Assembly (NCBI RefSeq): GCF_023534745.1
Contig: NZ_JAMHJQ010000002.1
Span: forward strand, 71,761-135,760
Length of the DNA stretch: 64,000 nucleotides
Source of the DNA: Streptomyces sp. 35G-GA-8
Lineage (GTDB): Bacteria > Actinomycetota > Actinomycetes > Streptomycetales > Streptomycetaceae
Direction of reading: 5' to 3'
Position numbers and translations under genes: made by a program
Part shown: positions 63,723-64,000 of the stretch, in pieces
Position numbering within the stretch: position 1 is the stretch's first letter
Layout of the letters: each line of letters opens with the position of its first letter
The notes under the pieces: model-generated
Told to the model about the DNA's origin: nothing
The model's input: the letters and a program-made list of their open reading frames with translations, nothing else
The model's database searches: none

Positions 63723-64000
63723 GTGGAGCAGCACAGGACACGTCAACCTCAGCAGCGTCGACAGCGCCCCCCGAGCCCCCGCACAGGAACGGGCGCCAGG
63801 ACCGCCGGCGGCTACCGCGTCCCGGTGGCGCCCCGGCCCCGGGTGCCGCCGTTGGCGCAGCGGCTGCGCAGACTGCCCAATCCCCGGTTCACCGGGCTCG
63901 GCGCGGGCCTGTTCGCCACCGCGACGATGCTGGGCATCGGCTTTCTGGACCGGCTGCTCCTGGACGGCGCGCCGCTGGTCTACGGGGTGCTGTTCCTGCC
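63723..64000 (+). CDS. Membrane protein, partial (DUF6542-like)
   Basis: Starts at GTG 63723 and runs off the window end; 92 codons seen. The first 50 residues are basic and disordered (TRQPQQRRQRPPSPRTGT). Then PNPRFTGLGAGLFATATMLG and GAPLVYGVLFLP form the first membrane segments, as in the DUF6542 membrane proteins encoded beside ychF in Streptomyces. It is divergent from ychF, with a 206-bp promoter region between. Function unknown. Confidence 0.7.
   Translation, partial: MEQHRTRQPQQRRQRPPSPRTGTGARTAGGYRVPVAPRPRVPPLAQRLRRLPNPRFTGLGAGLFATATMLGIGFLDRLLLDGAPLVYGVLFL

Overview
The window is very GC-rich actinobacterial DNA, and almost every real gene carries G or C at the third codon position. 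The gene types point to Streptomyces: a SpoIIE-type phosphatase, a stand-alone anti-sigma-like ATPase, a GntR/UTRA regulator, a twin-arginine-exported glycosidase, many GTG starts and many 4-nt ATGA/GTGA gene overlaps. I saw no rRNA, tRNA, CRISPR array or insertion sequence.

Region 1 (1-12.4 kb) is a sugar-use locus followed by envelope genes. It holds an acetyl-xylan-esterase-like deacetylase, a binding-protein/two-permease ABC importer with no ATPase of its own, a GH39-like glycosidase and an exported glycoamylase-like protein. A perfect 12-bp inverted repeat sits just before the importer. A membrane-anchored GH18-like protein, a TPM-domain membrane protein and a PspA/IM30 protein follow. 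Region 2 (12.4-19.7 kb) is regulatory and housekeeping: a PAS-GAF-SpoIIE-HATPase protein, an HATPase protein, a Nudix hydrolase, a SPOR-like small protein, a GntR regulator, a threonine-synthase-like enzyme, and a 19-codon ORF coupled to a membrane coiled-coil gene.

Region 3 (19.8-40.8 kb) is a block of probable biological-conflict genes, nearly all on the + strand. A CHAT protease-like protein overlaps a probable RES NADase toxin/antitoxin pair. Then comes a nine-gene set: a zinc-ribbon/vWA-like protein, a P-loop GTPase, a large GTPase-associated protein, an Hsp70/actin-like ATPase, an exported vWA membrane protein, a small radical-SAM protein, a coiled-coil protein, and a tandem AAA+ protein closed by a strong terminator, with a convergent coiled-coil gene behind it. 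Region 4 (40.8-44.4 kb) is a catabolic operon: class II aldolase, HAD phosphatase, DhaL and DhaK.

Region 5 (44.6-62.4 kb) appears to be three tandem islands, each bounded by a copy of the last codons of ychF, whose intact copy lies at 62428-63516. Island 1 carries an Xre-type regulator, then three overlapping genes: a TIR protein, a P-loop protein with a degraded Walker A, and a membrane protein. The first two share a 15-residue motif, as signalling effector/receptor pairs do. Island 2 is a remnant with a Uma2-type nuclease. Island 3 holds a tyrosine integrase lacking a catalytic His, an RHH/PIN toxin-antitoxin pair, a HEPN protein and a type I restriction-modification operon (hsdR-hsdS-hsdM). 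After ychF the window ends inside a membrane-protein gene.
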